Shown here: piece after piece, positions 23,505 to 35,044 of the stretch | How the letters are laid out: every line of letters starts with the position of its first letter | Position numbering within the stretch: position 1 is the first letter of the stretch | Origin: Rana temporaria | Taxonomy: Eukaryota > Chordata > Amphibia > Anura > Ranidae | Assembly (NCBI RefSeq): GCF_905171775.1 | Contig: NC_053492.1 | Span: 56,106,004 to 56,170,003 of the forward strand | DNA length: 64,000 bases | Reading direction: 5' to 3' | Made by a program: the position numbers and the translations under genes | Notes under the pieces: model-generated | Seen by the model: only the letters and a program-made list of their open reading frames with translations | Database searches by the model: none | Told to the model about the DNA's origin: nothing

Positions 23505-23681
23505 CTCCCTTTGTTTGACAAGGAAGACATCAATTAAATTCCTCTGATCATTGACATCCAGCTGGTTCCTCTGCTTGGTGAAGGTTTCTCTAATAAAAGA
23601 CTTCAATTCATCTGCATTTGGATTGACTTCTCTGTGACTTCCAGGTAACCATCGGACCAGAGATGGAAATGCATTGTACAA
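23505..23681 (-). CDS. CYP2-type P450, exon 5
   Basis: This 177-bp exon, the exact CYP2 exon 5 length, is phase 0 at both ends. It begins LYNAFPSLVRWLPGSH after a CTCTTAG acceptor and ends ...FLVKQRE before a GTATAC donor, a weak but legal GT. It covers helices F' to H, including the NLIDVFLVKQ segment that is typical of CYP2 proteins. The end joins cleanly to exon 6 (EKPNPELYF). It lies 157 bp right of the 3' end of the L1-type insertion and 108 bp left of a TTAA element, so it is tightly bracketed by mobile DNA yet intact. Confidence 0.95.
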
Positions 23682-23793
23682 CTAAGAGAAGAAACATTCG
23701 GTTAGTTTCCTGATAATGACAAGTATCCATTTTCTATGAACAGAAAAAAAAAATCACCAAATTATAGGTATATGAAGTATATGTATTTTTTAA

Positions 23794-24985
23794 CCACTTA
23801 AGCCCCGAGCCTGTTTTTCAGATTCGGCGTTTACAAGACTAAAACATTTTTTTTTGCTAGAAAATTGCTTAAAACCCCCAAACATTATATATATTTTTTT
23901 CTAACACCCTAGAGAATAAAATGACGGTCATCGCAATACTTTTTGTCACACCGTATTTGCGCAGCGGTCTTACAAGCACACTTTTTTTGGAAAAAATTCA
24001 CTTTTTTTAATTAAAAAATAAGACAACAATAAATTTGGCCCAATTTTTTTATATATTGTGAAAGATAATGTTACGCCGAGTAAAATGATACCCAACATGT
24101 CATGCTTTAAAATTGCGCCCGCTCGTGGCATGGCGTCAAACTTTTACCCTTAAAAATCTCGATAGGCGACGTTTAAAAAATTCTATAGGTTGCATTTTTT
24201 GAGCTACAGAGTAGGTATAGGGCTAGAATTATTGCTCTCGCTCTAACGATAGCGGCGATACCTCACTTGTGTGGTTTGAACACCGTTTTCATATGCGGTC
24301 GCTACTCGCGTATGCGTTCGCTTCTGCGCGCGAGCTCATCGGGACGGGGCGCTTTAAAAAAATATTTTTTTTGTTTTGTTATTTATTTTTATTTATTTTA
24401 TAATTTTTTACACTGAAATAAAAAATAAAATAAAAAATGTATCACTTTTATTCCTATTACAAGGAATGTAAACATCCCTTGTAATAGAAAAAAGCATGAC
24501 AGGTCCTCTTAAATATGAGATCTGGGGTCAAAAAGACCTCAGATCTCATATTTAGACTTCAATGCAAAAAAAAAAATGGAAATGTTGTCATTTAAAAAAA
24601 TGACAACAAAAAAATTGTCTCTTTAAGACGCTGGGCGGGACTGACGTTTTGACGTCACTTCCGCCCAGCAAAGCTATGAGGACGGGTGGGGGCCATCTTG
24701 CCCTCACTCGCGTCCTCAGTGAACAGGCAGCAGCACCCGATCTCCTCCGCCGCTACCGACGGCTTCCGGTAAGCGGCGGAGGGCGCGGGAGAGCGGCGGG
24801 AGGCCCTCTCCCGCCACCGATAACGGCGATCTTGCGGCGAATCCGCCACGGAGACCGCCGTTATCGTTTACATGCCCGCCCACTGAAGAGATGGATACCT
24901 CGGTTGTGGCAGCAGCTGCTGCCGTTACCGAGATATCCATCTTTAAAAAGAGGACGTATATATACAGTGGGCGGGCGTTAACCGG
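23794..24985 (+). repeat. TTAACC-family dispersed repeat, 1.19 kb
   Basis: Bounded by TTAA at 23790-23793 and 24986-24989, with ends CCACTTAAGCCCCGAG and GGGCGTTAACCGG. A shared interior includes an inverted pair around 24460-24560 (AGATCTGAGGTC-type) and a GC-rich 3' part. The open frames in the GC-rich part overlap each other on both strands and are not genes. Confidence 0.75.
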
Positions 24986-24989
24986 TTAA

Positions 24990-25787
24990 TGCAAGCAGCG
25001 CAAGTACCTGCATTTTAGCTAATATGAAGCTTGCAGTCAACGTACAACAGCACTGGAGTATGAGAGAAGGAAGCAGTAAATGGAGTCACTATGTTCATGT
25101 GCTGACAAGAAGTATGCTGATAGATAGAGGGAACAGAGATGAGCTCACAGGCTGAGGTAGGTCCAGGACAACCTGGTCTCAGAAGAAGTGGGTCAAATGA
25201 TGCTGGTGATCAGACTGAGGACATCTAGCGGCAGAATTTCTGGATTAAGACATGAAAGTTGCAACAAAATGTTTTTTTTTTGCTATTTTATCTTTACTGG
25301 TTGATTCATTGTATTCATGTGATTTTTGTCTGGTGTTCTACTTTAAAAAAAGAATAAACAGAAGTGGCAATGTGGAGAGAAAAAAGTGGTTCCAGCTTTT
25401 CAATGGTAGAATCAAGACAGATTTCCTTCAAGATTAATTGTTCCATCTGAATGTCATTGTGTAATGGTTCTATAAGCATGTGAATATATCTGATCACAAC
25501 GGCAGATCACACTTAACAGCTACAAGTTTATGCTGGGTGTTATTCTCAGAAGGGATGAGTGAACTAGGTTCAGTTTGCGGGTGGTTTGCCGAACCCAGAG
25601 GGGAGTTTGGAAATCCCGGACTTAGCAGCGAACCCCATTGAAGTCTATGTGCAAATGCCATTTTGTTAAAGGATAAGTTCACCTTTCCATTCTATTTTAG
25701 GGTGGAACATGTAACATGTTCCCAGTGCTGCAGCCACTGCCAGCTCCCCCTCCCTGTGGTAGCAGTAGGGAGAGAAGTTCCCCATAA
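24990..25787. other. Intron 4 DNA, nothing recognised
   Basis: Mixed sequence with small repeat scraps (for example GAACTAGGTTCAGTTTGCGG near 25560). No element could be delimited. Confidence 0.5.
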
Positions 25788-25789
25788 TA

Positions 25790-27400
25790 TAGTGGGGATA
25801 GAAAGTTTGGGCACCCTAGGTAAAAATTTGTATTAATGTGCATAACGAAGCCAAGGAAAGATTGAAAATCTCCAAAAGGCATCAAATTACAGATTAGACA
25901 TTCTTATACTATGTCAAAAAAAAGTTAGATATTATTTCCATCATTTACACTTTCAAAATTACAGAAAACAAAAAAATGGTGTCTGCAAAAGTTTGGGCAC
26001 CCCACAGAATTTATAGCATGCACTGCCCCCTTTGCAAAGCTGAGACCTGCCAGTGTCATGGATTGTTCTCAATCATCGTCTGGGAAGACCAGGTGATGTC
26101 AATCTCAAAGGCTTTAAATGCCTAGACTCATCTGACCTTGCCCCAACAATCAGCACCATGGGTTCTTCTAAGCAGTTGTCTAGAAAACTGAAACTGAAAA
26201 TAGTTGAACCTCACAAAGCTGGAGAAGGCTATAAGAAGATAGCAAAGTGTTTTCAGATGTCAGAATCCTCTGTTCGGAATGTAATTAAGAAATGGCAGTC
26301 ATCAGGAACAGTGGAAGTTAAAGCAAGATCTGGAAGACCAAGAAAAATATCAGACAGAACAGCTCGCAGGATTGTGAGAAAGGCAATTCAAAACCCACGT
26401 TTGACTGCACGATCCCTCCAGAAAGATCTGGCAGACACTGGAGTTGTGGTACACTATTCCACTATAAAGAGATACTTGTACAAATATGGTCTTCATGGAA
26501 GAGTCATCAGAAGAAAACCTCTTCTACGTCCTCACCACAAAAATCAGTGTTTGAACTTTGCAAATGAACATATAGACAAGCCTGATGCATTTTGGAAACA
26601 AGTTCTGTGGACTGATGAGGTTAAAATAGAACTTTTTGGCCGGAATGAGCAAAGGTACGTTTGGAGAAGAAAGGGCACAGAATTTAATGAAAAGAACCTC
26701 TGTCCAATTAATAAGCATGAGGGTGGATCAATCATGCTTTGGGGTTGTATTGCAGCCAGTGGCACAGGGAACATTTCACAAGTAGAAGGAAAAATGGATT
26801 CAATAAAATGTCAGCAAATTTTGGATGGTAACTTGATGCCATCGGTGAAAAAGCTGAAGTTAAAGAGAGGATGGCTTCTACAAATGGATAATGATCCTAA
26901 ACACACCTCAAAATCCACGGGGGATTACATCAAGAGGCGTAAACTAAAGGTTTTGCCATGGCCTTCACAATCTCCTGACCTCAACATAATTGAAAATCTA
27001 TGGATAGACCTTAAAAGAGCAATGCGTGACAGACAGCACAAGATTCTCAAAGAAGTGGAAGACATTTGTAAGGAAGAATGGGCAAAGATACCTCAAACAT
27101 GAATTGAAAGACTCTTGGCTGGCTACAAAAAGCGTTTACAAGCTGTGATACTTGCCAAAGGGGGCAGTACAAGATATTAACTCTGCAGGGTGCCCAAACT
27201 TTTGCAGATGCCATTTTTTTGTTTTTTGTAATTTTGAAAGTGTAAATGATGGTAATAAAATCTAACTTTTTTTGACATATTATAAGAATGTCTAATCTGT
27301 AATTTGATGCCTTTTGGAGATTTTTCCATCTTTCCTTGGCTTCGTTATGCACATTAATACAAATTTTTACCTGGGGTGCCCAAACTTTCTATCCCCACTG
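25790..27400 (+). mobile_element. Tc1-like DNA transposon, ~1.6 kb, long inverted repeats
   Basis: TA at 25788-25789 and 27401-27402 bounds inverted repeats of about 200 bp. The right complement starts CAGTGGGGATAGAAAGTTTG, and the left differs at one early base. An inner repeat of GTTTGGGCACCC occurs near 25990 and 27190. It encloses a single transposase gene. It is the best preserved DNA transposon in the window and lies in intron 4. Confidence 0.95.
26158..27180 (+). pseudogene. Tc1-like DD34E transposase with one premature stop
   Basis: A 340-codon frame from MGSSKQLSRKLKLK, the usual Tc1 transposase size. The N-terminal paired-like helix-turn-helix includes GYKKIAKCFQMSESSVRNVI, followed by a GRPRK hook and a second helix-turn-helix domain. 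The catalytic core has WTDEVKIELFG (first Asp), LQMDNDPKHTSK (second Asp) and SPDLNIIENLW (Glu), with 34 residues between the second Asp and Glu. A TGA at 27100-27102 cuts off the last 25 codons, which remain in frame and end GGSTRY. The enzyme excises the element and inserts it at TA. All catalytic residues precede the stop, so the product would be a C-terminally truncated protein of 314 residues whose activity cannot be judged. Confidence 0.95.
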
Positions 27401-27584
27401 TAGCTGTCACTACTTTTTGAAAGCAGAGTGGACATTCGGGGCTCCGCCCACACAGAGCTCTGAGAGCACAATGAACTACAAGTCCCAACATCCTTAGTGG
27501 CTGCTGGTCTGTAGTTCTCAATGAACTACCATGGCGTTGTGGAGCACTGTGGTAGATCATTGAATCTTCCTGTCAGTAAGTATC

Positions 27585-28166
27585 TGTGACAGACTCACCC
27601 GGGACAGGGGCTTTTGGAGGGGATTGAATGCTAGCCTTTTGCCTTGCGATCATGGGCCCTGGAATTTGGGGGAATGGTGCTCTTTGTGAGCTGTATGCCT
27701 TGGGACCCTATATATGCCACATTAGAGTGACTGAGTCATACTGTTGGGACATACAGTGTAAGGAGATGCTCATGCCATCACCTTCAGCCATCTGTCTGTT
27801 CTCTGTGCTAATTGACCCTGCTATTGTGTGAAGACGTCCTGTGTTTACACTTATGATAATGTGTATTGTATAGCAGGTGAGCGAGGAGACGTGATGTCTA
27901 CCCTGAAAGGTCATATCTATGAGTCACCTCGGCTGTCTAGATTAATTTGCTCAATGTTAATTTATGTTCTGGTTACCTCCTCTTTAACTGTATATAAGAT
28001 TGTATTCTTGGTTCTATTAAACACTCCATGTTCAGCAGACAAACAAGTCTCGACTCATTGTGTGCTTGTGAGCAGCTGGAATATCTGATATCTACAGTAT
28101 ATACAGACTGATAGGAAGCGGTATATGACGGAAGCACTCAAGCGGAGTGTGGGACGTTCCGTTACA
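27585..28166 (+). mobile_element. Solo LTR, 582 bp, 5-bp target duplication
   Basis: Starts TGTGACAGACTCACCC, ends GACGTTCCGTTACA (TG...CA), and is flanked by GTATC at 27580-27584 and 28167-28171. It contains a TATA-like CTGTATATAAGATTG near 27988 and an ATTAAA signal near 28015, as expected of an LTR promoter and polyadenylation region. No internal retroelement genes remain, so it is the product of LTR-LTR recombination. The family was not identified. Confidence 0.85.
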
Positions 28167-28369
28167 GTATCGGCTTACCGATACGGGATGTGCAGGTAAG
28201 CAGATACACTGGCAGTGAGGAGGAGACCTGCATGGCATCAGCGATCTCCTGATCACTTGTACAATTCTTTATAGGCTCCTAATGCAAAAATTAATAAGTG
28301 CACATTTTTTTTACCTGCAAAAAGATGTGCATTTATTATTTTTTGTACCAAGGTGAACTTACCCTTTAA

Positions 28370-28774
28370 AGCTGCGTACACACAGTCGGAATTTAAAAAC
28401 AACAAATGTTTGATGTGAGCTTGTTGTTGGAAAATCCGACCATGTGTATGCCCCATCAGATATTTGCTGTCGGAATTTCCGACAACAAATGTTTGAGAGC
28501 TGGTTCTTAATTTTTCCGACAACAAAAGTTCTTGTTGGAAATTCTGATCATCTGTAGTCAATTCCACCGCACAAAAATCTTACGCATGCTCGGAAACATT
28601 GTACTTCATTTTTCTTGGCTTGTCGTAGTGTTGAACGTGGCCACGTTCTTGACGTTCGGAAATTCCGACAACATTTGTGTGACCGTGTGTATGCAAGACA
28701 AGTTTAAGCGAACAATCCGTCGGAAAAAAATCCACGGTTTTGATGTCGGAATGTCTGATCGTGTGTACGCAGCA
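28370..28774. mobile_element. Harbinger-like MITE, GTACACAC termini
   Basis: Ends AGCTGCGTACACACAGTCGG and (complement of right) TGCTGCGTACACACGATCAG, flanked by TAA at 28367-28369 and 28775-28777. The interior repeats CGGAATTTCCGACAAC in both orientations. Confidence 0.82.
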
Positions 28775-28900
28775 TAAGGCTAATTATCTATTTTTGGAAA
28801 AAAGAGCATGGAAGCTGTGCACTGTCGTTGAAGATATGTGCCAATGCAAAACATTTAAAAACAAATTACTTTTCAGTGGAGAGAGTTTTTTTTAATGTAG

Positions 28901-30190
28901 CTAAACCACTTGACCACTGGGCACTTCCTAACCAGACCAATTTTCAGCTTTGGGTGCTCACAATTTGAATGACAATTACTCAGTCATACAACATTGTGCC
29001 CATCTGAAATTTTTGTTCTTTATTTCCCTACAAATAGAGCTTTCTTTTGGTGGTATTTGATCACCTCTGGGTTTTTTATTTTTTGCGCTATAAAAGAAAA
29101 AACACTGAAAATTCTGTAAAAAAAAAAACAATTCTCGTTTCTGTCATATTAGCAGGTTATTTCTCGCACACAGCATATGCATACCACAAATTATACCCCA
29201 AAACACATTCTGCTATTCCTCCTGAGTATGGCGATACACATGTGTGAGACTTTTACACAGCGTGGCCACATACAGAGGCCCATGCAGGGAGCACCATCAG
29301 GCGTTCTGGAGCACCAAGGCTAATTCTGACATTTAAAAATCATCATTTATTTGCTAGAAAATTACATAGAAACCCAAAACATTATATATGTTTTTTTTAG
29401 CAAAGACCCTCGAGAATACAATGGCGGCCATTACAACTTTGTATCTCGCACAGTATTTCCGCAGCAATTTTTTGAAAGCTTGTTTTAAAAAAAACTTTTT
29501 GTGCTTAAAAGAAAACAAAACAGTAAAGTTAGCCCAAAGTTGTTGCATAATATGAAAGATGAAGTTACGCCGAGTAATTAGATACCCAACATGTCACCCT
29601 TCAAAATTGCACACGCTCGTGGAATGGCGCTGAACTTAAAAATCCCCATAGGCAACGTATTGCAAGGTATTGGAGTATTGCAGGGAATTGCAGAGTATTG
29701 GAGTATTGCAGAGTATTGAGGGTATTGCGGAGTATTGAGGGTATTGCGGAGTATTGGGGGTATTGCAGAGTATTGGGGGTATTGCAGAGTATTGGGGGTA
29801 TTGCAGAGTATTGGGGGTATTGCAGAGTATTGCACAGGGAGGGATGGATGGCTGGATCTGTGACTGCATTTGTCACAGATCCAGCCCACAGCAGCTGCTG
29901 CTGCCCTTCCCCCTCTCTGCTCTCACACTGTACCGATCGGTACAGAGAGGGAGGAACCGGCGTCATCACATGACGCCGGTTTGTTTACAAGTGATCGCTC
30001 CGTCATTTGACGGAGTGATCACGTGGTAAACGGCCGCTATCAGTGGCAATTTACCGCGATCCGTGATGCGCCGTGTCTTCTAGACCCTCACGAGATGAGG
30101 ATTCTGGGAGGACGTCCCAGGGACGTCCCCCCAGAACAACTCGACCACGCTGTAGATGTGTTTTGTCTATAGCGCGGTGGTAAAGAGGTA
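28901..30190 (+). repeat. TTAACC-family repeat (variant) with minisatellite
   Basis: Begins AAACCACTTGACCACTGG and carries the family interior (GGTGGTATTTGATCACCTCT near 29050) and a GC-rich 3' part (ACGTCCCCCCAGAACAAC near 30120). The TTAA ends are eroded. A 19-bp tandem array sits inside at 29655-29834. Confidence 0.65.
29655..29834. repeat. 19-bp tandem array
   Basis: About eight to nine copies of GTATTGGGGGTATTGCAGA and close variants. The Asn/Thr/Pro/Tyr-rich open frames across it arise from the repeat. Confidence 0.92.
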
Positions 30191-30485
30191 AAGGGCAATA
30201 TTGAAATTTCACTAATCTTTTAAATAACATCCAAAACCTAACTCATAAATTTCAGCCTACCTGCAGCCTTGGCGTTCTGTATCCTACCAAGCTGGGTGGA
30301 AATTGTGCTGATCAGGAAAGGAAAATTACGGTAAGTATCTGTCATTGAATTTTCCGATTTGCCTGACGGCTCCATGTCAGCACAGCTGAAAACTAACTAG
30401 CCACAAAGGGGAAGTAAAATGCTACACACTCCTTAATTCTGGCTAAAAACAGAAGCCAGGATGCCTCTGCCAAACTCAACTGTCA
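30191..30485. other. Spacer, nothing recognised
   Basis: Intronic stretch with GGAAAATTACGGTAAGTATC near 30324. No exon could be supported. Confidence 0.45.
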
Positions 30486-30489
30486 TTAA

Positions 30490-31015
30490 AGCGGTGGTAC
30501 ACCCTAAAAACTACTTTTTTTTATTACACTGGCCCCCCACATTACAATACAATTAAGGCTATTATTATTTTTTTGATGCTGTACATACCTTTGTACAGCA
30601 TATTCACCTGTGGCTTCCGGCTTGCGAGTCCCGCGGGAGTGGGCGTTCCTAACATGTCTGTGATTGACGTTTTGACCAAAAACGAGCTCCCCCCGTCGCG
30701 TAAGCCGCGTCACGATTGGCGAAAGGAGCCGAACGGCAATGCGCATGCGCAGTATAGCGCCGACTCGCCGTTCGGCTCCTTTCGCCAACCGTGACGCGGC
30801 TTACGCGACGGGGGGGAGCTCGTTTTTGGTCAAAACGTCAATCACAGACATGTTAGGAACGCCCACTCCCGCGGGACTCGCAACCCCGAAGCCACGGGTG
30901 AATATGCTGTACAAAGGTATGTACAGCATCAAAAAAAAAATAATAGCCTTAATCGTATTGTAATGTGGGGGGCCAGTGTAATAAAAAAAAGTAGTTTTTA
31001 GGGTGAACCACCCCT
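30490..31015. mobile_element. TTAA-flanked palindromic MITE, copy B
   Basis: TTAA at 30486-30489 and 31016-31019. The 526-bp unit folds on itself about a centre near 30755, with arms sharing GCGAAAGGAGCCGAACGGC and outer ends AGCGGTGGTACACCC and GGGTGAACCACCCC. It is related to copies at 4137 and 60081. Confidence 0.85.
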
Positions 31016-31019
31016 TTAA

Positions 31020-31463
31020 GCTGTCATTATGCTTCTCTACAGTAATGAGCCATGATATATATTGACGCACACGTAGTTGCCTTGCAGATTTTTACTGGGA
31101 ACACTCAGTCTGCTGCCACTCACAATGTCGAGACCCTTCTAGTGGAGAGTACCGTGATTCCGCTGACACAGCAACCCTTTCAACTTATAGGCCAAAGAAG
31201 GTAAGCTTCACCAACCAAGAGGCAATAGTCTTGTTTAAAGCTGTGAAATCATTTTGCGCTCTACCTGGAAAGACAAACAGGTGCTCCGACTTCCTTATGC
31301 CAGAAGTTGATGTAACATTTTGAAGCTTGGCTCACATGTGACAGCCTAACTTCTTGTTTACTCCCCAAATATAATGTAGGAAGGACAACCTTTTGTGGGA
31401 TATGAACGCTGGAGGCCACTTTAGGCACAAATTCAAGCATCGGCATGAGTACAACCCTGTTCT
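31020..31463. other. Intron DNA, nothing recognised
   Basis: A 71-codon minus-strand open frame here has no domain signature. Confidence 0.45.
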
Positions 31464-32240
31464 TGAACCACTTCAATACCAGGCACTTTCGCCCCTTCCT
31501 GCCCAGGGCAATTTTCAGCTTTTACCGCTGTTGCACTTTGAATGACAATTGTGCGGTCATGCAACACTGTACCCAAACTAAATTTATATGATTTTCTTCC
31601 CACAAATAGAGCTTTCTTTTGGTGGTATTTGATCACCTCTGGGGGTTTTTATTATTTGCTTAACAAATTAAAAAAGACCAAAATTCTTGAGGAAAGAAAC
31701 GTTTTTCTTAGTTTCTGTCATAAAAGTTTGTTTTCTCCTTCACTGACGGGCACTGATAAGGCAGCACTGATGGGCACTGATGAGTTGGCACTAAGGTGGC
31801 ACTGATGGGTACTGATGAGGAGGCACTGATGGGCATTGATAGATGGCAGTGATATGCAGCACTGATGGGCACTGATAGGCAGCACTGATGGGCACTGACC
31901 GGCAGCACTGATGGACGCTGATAGGTGGCACTGAAAGATGGTAATGATGGGCAGCACTGATGATGAGGTGCTTACAGGTGTTACTGCTAGGCACTGATTG
32001 GCACTGATGGGCACTGATTGGCACTATGGTAGGCTCTGGCACTGTGGTGGTTACTGAGAGAATTTATTGAGGAGGCATGGACTGGCAGCTTTTGGGCACT
32101 GATTGGCAGCTGATGGGAACATCGGATGGGGGCTGTGCTGATAATCAATGTGCTGACTATCAGCACAGACCCCGCCCCGCTCGGAAAAAAAGAGCCGCCG
32201 ATCAGCTCTCCTCTCCGAGGAATGCCATTTACCGTCACTT
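31464..32240 (+). repeat. TTAACC-family repeat (variant) with CACTGAT array
   Basis: Starts TTGAACCACTTCAATACC, with the family interior (GGTGGTATTTGATCACCTCT near 31620). It continues into a degenerate array of GGCACTGATGG-type units of 10-22 bp at 31738-32115, then a GC-rich end. Confidence 0.65.
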
Positions 32241-32330
32241 CCCAGTTCACGTGAGCCATATGTACAGAAAGTATGGAGTTCCTCCTTAAGCTGCTTCATC
32301 CCATGTCCTTAACCGAGTGGCAAGCAGTGT
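32241..32330. repeat. Empty-site paralogue of the 35.9-kb TTAA insertion
   Basis: The stretch AGTATGGAGTTCCTCC, TTAA, GCTGCTTCATCCCATGTCC around 32269-32307 matches the two flanks of the element at 35943-38148 but has a single TTAA and no insertion. Confidence 0.85.
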
Positions 32331-33027
32331 TGTGACATCAGATAGCTGTCTAAATTAGGGGTGATTTTGCCGCAGCACACCTGGGGACTCTTCACGGCAC
32401 ACCAGTTGAGAAACGCTGCAGCCAAACTGCAGTATTGAAGTTTAGTTACCATTACCAATGATAACCCACTCAGCTTATATTATGTTACATTTTAAAAATA
32501 AACACCATGCTTGTAATGTCGTGAGATAATGTGAAAGTGCCCTAATTTCAACAAGTGGTTGCATAATCCTGGTATTATTTTTTACAGCCAGTGTCTGGCT
32601 TTCTTATGAAAGTGTTTCAAGTGCCTCCCTCCGTCTCGCCTCAGAAACAATCCAATGGTGCGGCCGGCTAGTCCCAGAGGCGATAAAAGAGTAGATTGCT
32701 TTTGATCATCTCTATGGCCTTGGAGGACCAGAGCGATGCCATGACTTCCCGGTCCAGGCTGGAAGTAAACAATTATTTTTTAAAAGCAAAAGATCTAAAA
32801 AAAAAAAAAATCTTTTGCTTTTACATAGTTACATTGTTACATACTGTAGTTGGTAAGGTTGAAAAAAGATACAAGTCCATCTAGCTCAACCTATTTGTGT
32901 GCTTTTATGTCAATATTACATTGTATATCCCTGTATGTCGTGGTCGTTTAGGTGCCTATAGTTTTATCTATTATCTATGCTGCCTTCTGAAAATGCTGCT
33001 TGTGGAAGAGAATTCCACATTCTTATC

Positions 33028-33711
33028 TGTCATGGATATGCAACAAGTCTGTCTGCTTACCTGATCTCCATGTGTTCATTAGAGGCTGACCCTGTTCTGG
33101 TTCCCCTTTTTATCACTTCCTCTTCCTGTATGGCCCCACCCTAGTCCATCCCAGGAAGCCTATATTAACCGTTGCTCTACAGGTCTGCAGTGCTGTTCAA
33201 CAGTGTTCCTTTCCTTAGTTCCTGTCTGCAGTGTAGTTTGCTGGTTCCTGTTTGCAGTGTGCTACGACCATCTTTCCGTGTACCGTTTTGGCTTGTTCCT
33301 GACTTCTGCTGTTTGCCTGTGCCCCTGACCATTTGCCTGTCCCACGGTTATCCTTGTCTGCCTGTGCCCCTGACCATTTGCCTGTCCCACGGTTATCCTT
33401 GTCTGCCTGTTACCCTGACCTCAGCCTGCCCATCACCACTGTTTGTCCTGCTGGCTGCTTCCCCTTTCTCCCTGCGGAGTGTGACCTAGGGAATCTTGGG
33501 AACGCGACCTGGACCCAGTTGCGGCGAAGACCATCCTTACCATCAAAGGCTCTGGTGAATACAAAACTGGGTCTTAGACTCCGCGCCCTGGGTGATCTTA
33601 GGTTCACGCTTCGTTCCTAAAAGCAGGGGTCGGCCATAGGGTTCCCTATCCTTAGGTGCATCCCTGACCCCAACGGGGTGCACTTGTCACCTGACTACGG
33701 GTGACCTGACA
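33028..33711 (+). mobile_element. Solo LTR, 684 bp, 5-bp target duplication
   Basis: Starts TGTCATGGATATGC, ends GGTGACCTGACA, and is flanked by TTATC at 33023-33027 and 33712-33716. It contains a TATATTAA box near 33160 and an exact tandem pair of about 48 bp (GCCCCTGACCATTTGCC type) at 33310-33412. No internal genes. It is inserted into CR1 3' sequence. Confidence 0.85.
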
Positions 33712-34839
33712 TTATCGCTCCTACCGTAAAGAACCCTTTATGCAGTTTCTGGTTAAATCGATTTTCCTCTCATTTTAGTGAATGGCCATGAGTCTTTTTA
33801 AAATCCCCTTTCGCCAGAAAAGTTGTATTCCTATTGTGGGGTCACCAACACAGTATTTGTACATTTTTCCCAGATTGGACGGGAGGACGTACACCTGGAG
33901 TGACGTATACAGGCGCTTGAAACGCTGCTCGTTTTGAAATTTTTTTGCTGTATTATTTTAGATCGAATGTAAGCGCAGGTTTTTTCCTCTATTAAAATCT
34001 CCCTGTGTTTACTACTTCACGATTGGAGTCCCCTCCTCTGTTTTTTTGTTTCCCCTGCTTTCTTCTTGGGCACGATTTATGTCTGGACGGACTGAGGATC
34101 CAGCCATGGATGTCTAAGGAGCATTGGTGGAGTCTACATACGGAGGATTGTCAGTGATACCTATAGTGGATGCACTTTATTATCTGCGTGGAGGTAAGAG
34201 TCCCGGGAGCCCAGGGAGGGAGCATTACACCCGTCTGGCAACTATTCTTATTGGACTGTTCTGAGATCACACTAGTTCCATTTCTCTGGCAGCCTATGCA
34301 CATTTTGAATAATTATTATTTGATCACCACATTTTATTTTTCATCCTATTAATGGACACTTTATCATGGTTATTGATTCAACTCCAGCGACCTTATTTTG
34401 AACTTTGATTTTTGGACGTTTTTTCACTTTTAACACTTGATTTCATTGAGCTTTTTTGCTCTCTTCTTTGTCATCACTTATTATTATTTTTCACCATGTC
34501 TGCGTGTTAGGATGCGCGGAACCCCATTTTATCTCATTTATATATATGTGTGTATTGTAAACACTTTAGGTTTTGCAGCACCTTATTGCTACACTTTGTT
34601 TAGGGTTTTATTCATTAAGGGTCCATATTAGCGCAAAAGCACTGTCACTTTATGCACTTGTCACCTGACTACGGGTGACCTGACATTATCGCTCCTACCG
34701 TAAAGAACCCTTTATGCAGTTTCTGGTTAAATCGATTTTCCTCTCATTTTAGTGAATGGCCATGAGTCTTTTTAAAATCCCCTTTCGCCAGAAAAGTTTT
34801 ATCCCTATTGTGGGGTCACCAACACAGTATTTGTACATT
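33679..34839. repeat. 187-bp direct repeats flanking a 787-bp insert
   Basis: 33679-33865 and 34653-34839 are almost identical (two or three mismatches near the end). Each contains the last 33 bp of the solo LTR plus 154 bp of CR1 DNA. The intervening 33866-34652 is unrelated and ends GCGCAAAAGCACTGTCAC. It is either a tandem duplication or an insertion with a very long target duplication. Confidence 0.85.
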
Positions 34840-35044
34840 GAAATCATATCCCCTCTCAAGCATCTCTTCTCCAGAGAAAATAAGTTCTTTGCTTGTAATC
34901 TTTCCTCATAACAAAGATACTCCAGTCCCTTTATTAGCTTTGTTGCCCTTCTCTGTCCTCTCTCCATTTCCAGCACATCCTCCCTAAGGACTGGATCCCA
35001 GAAACTGGACAGCATACTCCAGGTGCGCCCAGACTAGAGTCTTG

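Larger units (their letters stand above)
32823..35040 (-). pseudogene. CR1-like LINE 3' end, interrupted
   Basis: Minus-strand translation of 34838-35015 gives EMERGQRRATKLIKGLEYLC, then YEERLQAKNLFSLEKRCLRG, the conserved C-terminal tail of CR1/L2-type ORF2. The 3' UTR continues leftwards to about 32823, including AAGTCCATCTAGCTCAACC. A solo LTR (33028-33711) and a 974-bp-period duplication or insertion (33679-34839) break it. No catalytic domain is left. Confidence 0.82.

Noticed and set aside
24649..24981. 110-codon Arg/Pro/Gly-rich open frame
   Set aside because: It lies in the GC-rich 3' part of a TTAACC-family repeat, with overlapping open frames on the other strand.
29655..29834. Asn/Thr/Pro repeat peptides on the minus strand
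   Set aside because: They come from the 19-bp tandem array and are open in overlapping frames.
31261..31476. 71-codon minus-strand frame as a host exon
   Set aside because: There is no splice-site pair with consistent phase and no family resemblance.
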